Source: Fomes fomentarius
Taxonomy: Eukaryota > Basidiomycota > Agaricomycetes > Polyporales > Polyporaceae
Assembly (NCBI GenBank): GCA_022606135.1
Contig: JABYQN010000003.1
Coordinates: 248,001 to 312,000, forward strand
Direction: 5' to 3'
Length of the DNA stretch: 64,000 nucleotides
Under the pieces are notes generated by a model, which did not search any database, was not told the origin of the DNA, and saw nothing but the letters and a program-made list of their open reading frames with translations. Shown here piece after piece: positions 59,794 to 64,000 of this stretch (positions are counted from its first letter, which is position 1; every line of letters begins with the position of its first letter). Made by a program: the position numbers and the translations under genes.

Positions 59794-61003
59794 ATGACCG
59801 TCTCCGGCCATCCCTTCAACTTCAAAACTACGGACTTCTGGTTCGCGGACGGTAACATTGTGCTGCTCGTCGCGGATGTCGCGTTCAAGGTGCACCAGGG
59901 CCAGCTGGTGCGACATTCAGAGGTGTTTTGCGACATGTTGTCCCTTCCTCAGCCAGCCTCTGAGACGATCGACGGGTGTCCGTGGGTTGAGCTCCATGAC
60001 GACCCTTCGGACGTGCTCCACCTGCTCCGGGCTCTGTATGACGGGATGTGAGTGCTTCTTCTTCTCGTGCGGCTGACATGCACTAACAAAGCACGTTCTT
60101 GCTTCCTTTGTCCATGTGTCTTGTGTCCTGTGCGTCTACAACAGGTACTTCACGAACCCCGCCGCAGGCGACTTCTGTGCCGTGTCGTCCGTGCTGCGAC
60201 TATCGACCAAGTATCTGATCGAGCACCTCCGCCAGCGGTGCTTGGTGCGCCTCGAGGCGGACTGGCCGACGACGCTCTTGGGCTGGGACAAGCGAGAACT
60301 GCAGGCGACGGTCGACACACGGTACAACCCACGCGAGGAGTTTCCGCATCCGGTGCTTGTCATCCACCTTGCGCAGGAACTGCAGTTGGACCACATCCTT
60401 CCCTCTGCCTTCTACGATCTCTCGCGATACGGCCCACGCAGGATCGTCGCCGGTGCCTCGGCCATCCCCGCCCTGCTCCCGTCCACGTATCGCTCAACCG
60501 TGAATGTGAAGTCTGCGAATCCCGAAATCGTGACCCTGCGTCTCGACCCGAACGACCTCCGCGCAATCTTCCAAGGGCGGGAGGCGGGGCAGCGGTACCT
60601 CGCGGCGTTCATCGACAAAGAGCTCTCCGGGCGGGCGATCTCCAGGAACTGCCAAAACCGCCACCACTCGAACGGGCACTACTGCCGGGAGTCGTACTAC
60701 TTCATCATGCTGAACCTCCTGCGCGCGGTGAGCGGGATCGCGACCGGGCGCGACGCAGACCCGCTCTTCTCGCTCATGCAGGCGGTCGAGATGCTCTCGC
60801 GCACGGACTTCTCGGACGGGACGCGGCAGTGCGGGCTGCGGATATGCGCGTCGTGCAAGGAGGACTTCTCGCTGGCAGTCGCCAAGGCGCGGAGGGAGGT
60901 TTGGGAGCAGATCCCGGTGTGGTTCGGACTGCGGCAGCCCGCTGAACTGAAGACGCCGCCGGGGTCGGCGTCGGCGTCGGTGCTGCCTGAGATGGAGGAT
61001 TGA
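59794..61003 (+). CDS. BTB/POZ-domain protein
   Basis: About 370 aa from exons 59794-60047 and 60145-61003, joined in phase 2. The N-terminal BTB fold is clear: FWFADGNIVLLVADVAFKVHQGQLVRHSEVFCDML, then CPWVELHDDPSDVLHLLRALYDGM, and after the intron AVSSVLRLSTKYLIEHLRQRC. The rest is a helical domain typical of the large BTB families of Agaricomycetes, with a Cys-rich stretch (CGLRICASCKEDF). BTB proteins often act as Cullin-3 substrate adaptors or oligomerisation modules; which applies here is unknown. Confidence 0.8.
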
Positions 61004-61504
61004 CGTCCGGTTTGTCTCGGTCTGTGTCGTTTTGCTTTCGCAACGTCGTAATTGCTGTCGTATATGTTGTATTATCCCCACTTCCGAGTCCCGCATACCG
61101 TTCTCCGGTACTTCACGTTGCTATTCGCCCACATTCTCGCTGGACTCGTGTATTTGCTATGTATTAGAACATCCGTGTTTCGCTAGCTGTCTTAGGAACT
61201 TATCCTCAGCCGACTTACCCAGCTACCTCCGGGTCTCGGAAAAAACGTAGGACGAGGCCCGAGGATGAGCAAAGTGTGATTTTCTGACATTGCCTAATGC
61301 CTGTGGGGCCCCGGGTGCATGGGCGCTTAGGTTTATGCGGGGTAATTCACATGTGTCGGGGCTCACCAGGACCCGGTCGCTGCATCGTCGCCGAATGAGG
61401 CACCGTCGGGCCTTGCTTATAATCTCTCCCCGGTCTCCTCTTCTCCCCGCTAACCCCTCTCTTTGCCATCCTACACGTCCATCAACGACTCTTACTCTTT
61501 CGCC
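61004..61504. other. Intergenic region upstream of thiolase
   Basis: Contains a TTATAA motif near 61417 and CT-rich leader before the ATG at 61505. No other gene. Confidence 0.45.
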
Positions 61505-63046
61505 ATGTCATCCTTCACCCAGCGCATCCAAAATCTCACTGCTCTGACGCCCAAGGCGCGGGCCCTCTCCCAGAACGACAACGACATTGTCATCGTCGCG
61601 GCCGTGCGTTCCGCAATCACCAAGGTACGCGTCATGCCCTTCGTGTGTAGCGAAGTGCATATGCAGGCATCGCGCGGGATGACTTTATGAGGATGGGCTG
61701 ACGCGTCGCACCACAGGCAAAGAAGGGCGGCTTCAAGGACACTCGGCCAGAAGAACTCCTCTCCGGCGTGCTCAGCGCCGCCGTGAAGAAGGCTGGCATC
61801 AACCCCTCGGTTGTTGGTGACATCGTCGTCGGCAACGTTCTCCCCGCGGGTGGAGGCGCGAGTGCAGCGCGCATGGCCGCTCTCCATGCAGGTATCCCCA
61901 ACACTGTTCCCATCAGCACGACCAACCGGCAATGCGCGTCGGGCCTCCAGGCCGTGAACATCATCGCGGGTGAGATCCTCTCGGGGCAGATTGACGTTGG
62001 TATTGGTGCGTACGACTGGCTATATGCGCTGCGCGCTCTATGTTCGCGTTCCCCTTGCTCACTAAGCTATGACGTCGCGTAGGTGCCGGTGTAGAGTCCA
62101 TGACGTTCGGCTTTGGTGGTGGTGCGATGCCCGACGGCTATTCAGAGGCAGTTCTCTCGAACCAGGAGTCGGAGGACTGTCTCATCCCGATGGGTATCAC
62201 CTCTGAGAATGTCGCAGCCGACTTCAAGATTTCGCGCCAGGTCCAGGATGACTTCGCCGCGAAGTCATTCCAGAAGGCCGCTGCTGCGCAGAAGGCGGGC
62301 AAGTTTAAGGACGAGATCGTCCCACTGAAGGTTAAGGTTGTTGACCCGAAGACCGAGAAGGAGGTGGAGATCATCGTTGACCGCGATGATGGTGTTCGGG
62401 ATGGTGTCACCGCTGAGTCACTTGCGAAGCTGAAGCCTGCGTTCACGAAGGATGGCTCTACACACGCAGGTGCGATATTCTTCATGGCTATACGCGGGGG
62501 ATGTCGCTGACCCATCTACTATCTTCTCCAGGCAACGCGTCACAGGTATCCGACGGTGCCGCCGCCGTGATCCTTGCCCGCCGTTCCGTTGCGAAGAAGC
62601 TCGGTCTACCCATCGTCGGCAAGTTTGTCGCTGCCTCCGCAGTTGGTGTGCCCCCGCGCATCATGGGTGTCGGCCCGGCGTTTGCCATCCCGAAGGTACT
62701 TGAGCAGACCGGCCTCACCAAGGACGAAATCGACTTCTACGAGATCAACGAGGCGTTCGCGAGCCAGGCCGTCTTCTCCGTCCAGCATATCGGCATTCCG
62801 TTCGAGAAGGTTAACGTGAACGGCGGTGCGATCGCCATCGGCCACCCTCTTGGCTGCAGTAAGTTGTTCTCTCATGATCGGACATAATTGAGACAATTGT
62901 TGACCGACTGGTATGAACTAGCTGGTGCGAGGCAAGTTGCGACTGGGCTCAACATCGCGAAGCAGACGGGCAGCAAAATCTTCTGCACAAGTATGTGTAT
63001 CGGTTCGGGGATGGGTATGGCGGCCATCTTCGTCAGCGAGCAGTAG
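61505..63046 (+). CDS. 3-ketoacyl-CoA thiolase (probably peroxisomal)
   Basis: Last step of beta-oxidation: 3-ketoacyl-CoA plus CoA gives acetyl-CoA and a shortened acyl-CoA. About 415 aa, the normal length. Exons 61505-61624, 61717-62005, 62083-62469, 62532-62858 and 62922-63046. All catalytic elements are present: C113 in NRQCASG (acylated Cys), NEAFA, H370 in GHPLGC and C400 in SMCIGSGMG. The N-terminal sequence (RIQNLTALTPKARALSQND) followed by IVIVAAVRSAITKAKKGGFK is like peroxisomal (POT1/ACAA1-type) enzymes; a strict PTS2 is not seen and there is no PTS1 (ends VSEQ). An acetoacetyl-CoA thiolase is less likely from this N-terminus. Confidence 0.85.
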
Positions 63047-63286
63047 GGTCTTGAGACCACAGGACTCTCGTGCATGTGCGTGGATGTGTCGTTATACTAA
63101 GTATCTGTATTCTCTATAGTCTTTTGCTATTCAATTCAGTACAATCATTACACCACATGTACAACAAGACGCACGGCCCTTTGATCCGGAACTCAGTATA
63201 GATGTCAAGAAGCTGCCATCCGTGCGAGAGTGCCAATCAAACGCAGGTACTCACCAGTAAGTAACGAGGGTAACATATAGTCTACC

Positions 63287-63293
63287 TATATAA
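63287..63293 (+). promoter_or_regulatory. TATA box of the glycosyltransferase gene
   Basis: TATATAA about 50 bp upstream of the ATG at 63340. Confidence 0.5.
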
Positions 63294-63339
63294 AGCCGGG
63301 GTAACAGAGCAAAGTCCGTCCCACTCTTTGGTTTATCTG

Positions 63340-64000
63340 ATGAGCGCACCTATCGAGAAACACATCGTCTGCCATGCGACTCAGGCGTGGGGTGCGTTTT
63401 CAACTCGCCCTGATCCTCTACATTGCTGATAAAATGGGTACTCTGTAGGCCATTTCCGTCCGCTGATCAATCTCGCCGCCCGCTTGGTTCAGCTCCGCCC
63501 TGTCGTTGTGACGCTGATCACCACAAATGCGTTCTACGAGCGCACCAAGGCGGAGCTTGCGCGGAATTTCGAGGACGAGGAGGGGGCGAGCCGCATCAGG
63601 TGCCTCGTCTTGACGTCGTCAATGTCTGTCTGACGACGCTGATCACGCCTGACCCTGTACCACAGAATCATATCTAGTGGGGACGTTGCAGGCTTCGTGA
63701 GATCGGAGGAATCGGAGCAGTACTTCCAGGGCCTCTGGAAGACCCTAGTCGAGGAAGGCGAGCCTGTGTGTGCGCTTACCGAGATCCGTTACCCCGCTCT
63801 TCCCAAGCCGAAGGCCATTATCCTGGACGTACGTTTCGTCCATCCTCATCCGTAAACTGCAACGGTGCCCAGTGTGATATATGACGTCTCACTGGTATCG
63901 ATATCCAGTTCATCGCTATTCAGCCGTTCTACATGGTGAAGGAACTCGTCGGAGACGGTGTCAAGGTCTACAGCTGGGCGCCGGGCATGGTCTCTGCCAT
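63340..64000 (+). CDS. GT1 UDP-glycosyltransferase, 5' part (runs off window)
   Basis: Exons so far: 63340-63391, 63449-63599, 63666-63828 and 63909 onward; phases fit. The N-terminus KHIVCHATQAWGHFRPLINLAARLVQLRPVVVTLIT is the acceptor-side Rossmann start of family 1 UDP-glycosyltransferases, including the conserved GH (position of the catalytic His). AIILDFIAIQPFYMVKEL and VYSWAPGMVSA follow as usual. The UDP-sugar-binding C-terminal half lies beyond the window. Many basidiomycete genes of this type glycosylate small hydrophobic molecules; the substrate is unknown. Confidence 0.85.

Noticed and set aside
60494..61096. 200-aa minus-strand ORF opposite the BTB gene
   Set aside because: Arg-rich antisense artefact of a GC-rich coding exon.
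61505..64000. Thiolase plus UDP-glycosyltransferase as a metabolite gene cluster
   Set aside because: Two adjacent metabolic genes without a backbone synthase, transporter or regulator nearby do not support a biosynthetic cluster.
1..64000. CRISPR arrays or bacterial operons
   Set aside because: No regularly spaced repeats with unique spacers; the intron-rich gene structure is eukaryotic throughout.

Overview
This window looks like genomic DNA of a filamentous basidiomycete, most likely an Agaricomycete. Genes are interrupted by many 50-60 nt GT-AG introns. There is a nuclear tRNA-Pro with an anticodon-loop intron. Protein families typical of mushroom-forming fungi recur: F-box-like/LRR proteins, BTB proteins, secreted Ser/Thr/Gly-rich proteins, a GH32 hydrolase and a fungal deaminase-fold protein. 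Exon boundaries were worked out by hand from splice sites and reading phase; no alignment or RNA evidence was available.

Layout, left to right. 1-3336: two convergent paralogous secreted proteins with divergent linkers. 4990-5350: a 345-bp hAT-type MITE with an 8-bp target duplication. 6148-8610: a leucine-rich-repeat protein. 9414-10941: an F-box-like protein (minus). 11245-11770: decayed GH32 fragments. 13622-15833: a 2.2-kb non-autonomous hAT element with two other inverted-repeat elements nested in it. 19080-19960: a larger GH32 relic. 20225-22413: a multi-exon gene with the HAE and CCxCC signature of OTT_1508-like nucleotide/nucleic-acid deaminases. 24045-25801: an intact secreted GH32 fructosidase (minus). 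26884-28996: a conserved fungal protein of unknown function. 31488-32964: a secreted Cys-rich protein. 33439-36732: a multi-membrane-span RING E3 ligase of the Tul1/Dsc1 family (minus).

39696-49444 is a repeat-rich stretch. It holds an F-box gene with a downstream in-frame continuation and a truncated second copy of the deaminase gene (41887-43149). That copy is fused directly to a decayed Ty3/gypsy element (43150-47011, minus), which carries one LTR and a rearranged inverted LTR piece. A second copy of the ~500-bp inverted-repeat element and a tRNA-like segment follow. From 49445 on the window is gene-dense again: a PX-domain protein, two tandem F-box-like paralogues, tRNA-Pro(CGG), a disordered basidiomycete protein, a BTB protein, a 3-ketoacyl-CoA thiolase and the 5' part of a GT1 UDP-glycosyltransferase running off the end.

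The genes do not form an obvious pathway cluster. The clearest stories are evolutionary: duplication, decay and transposon insertion around the deaminase and GH32 families, plus splicing peculiarities in the RING ligase gene.
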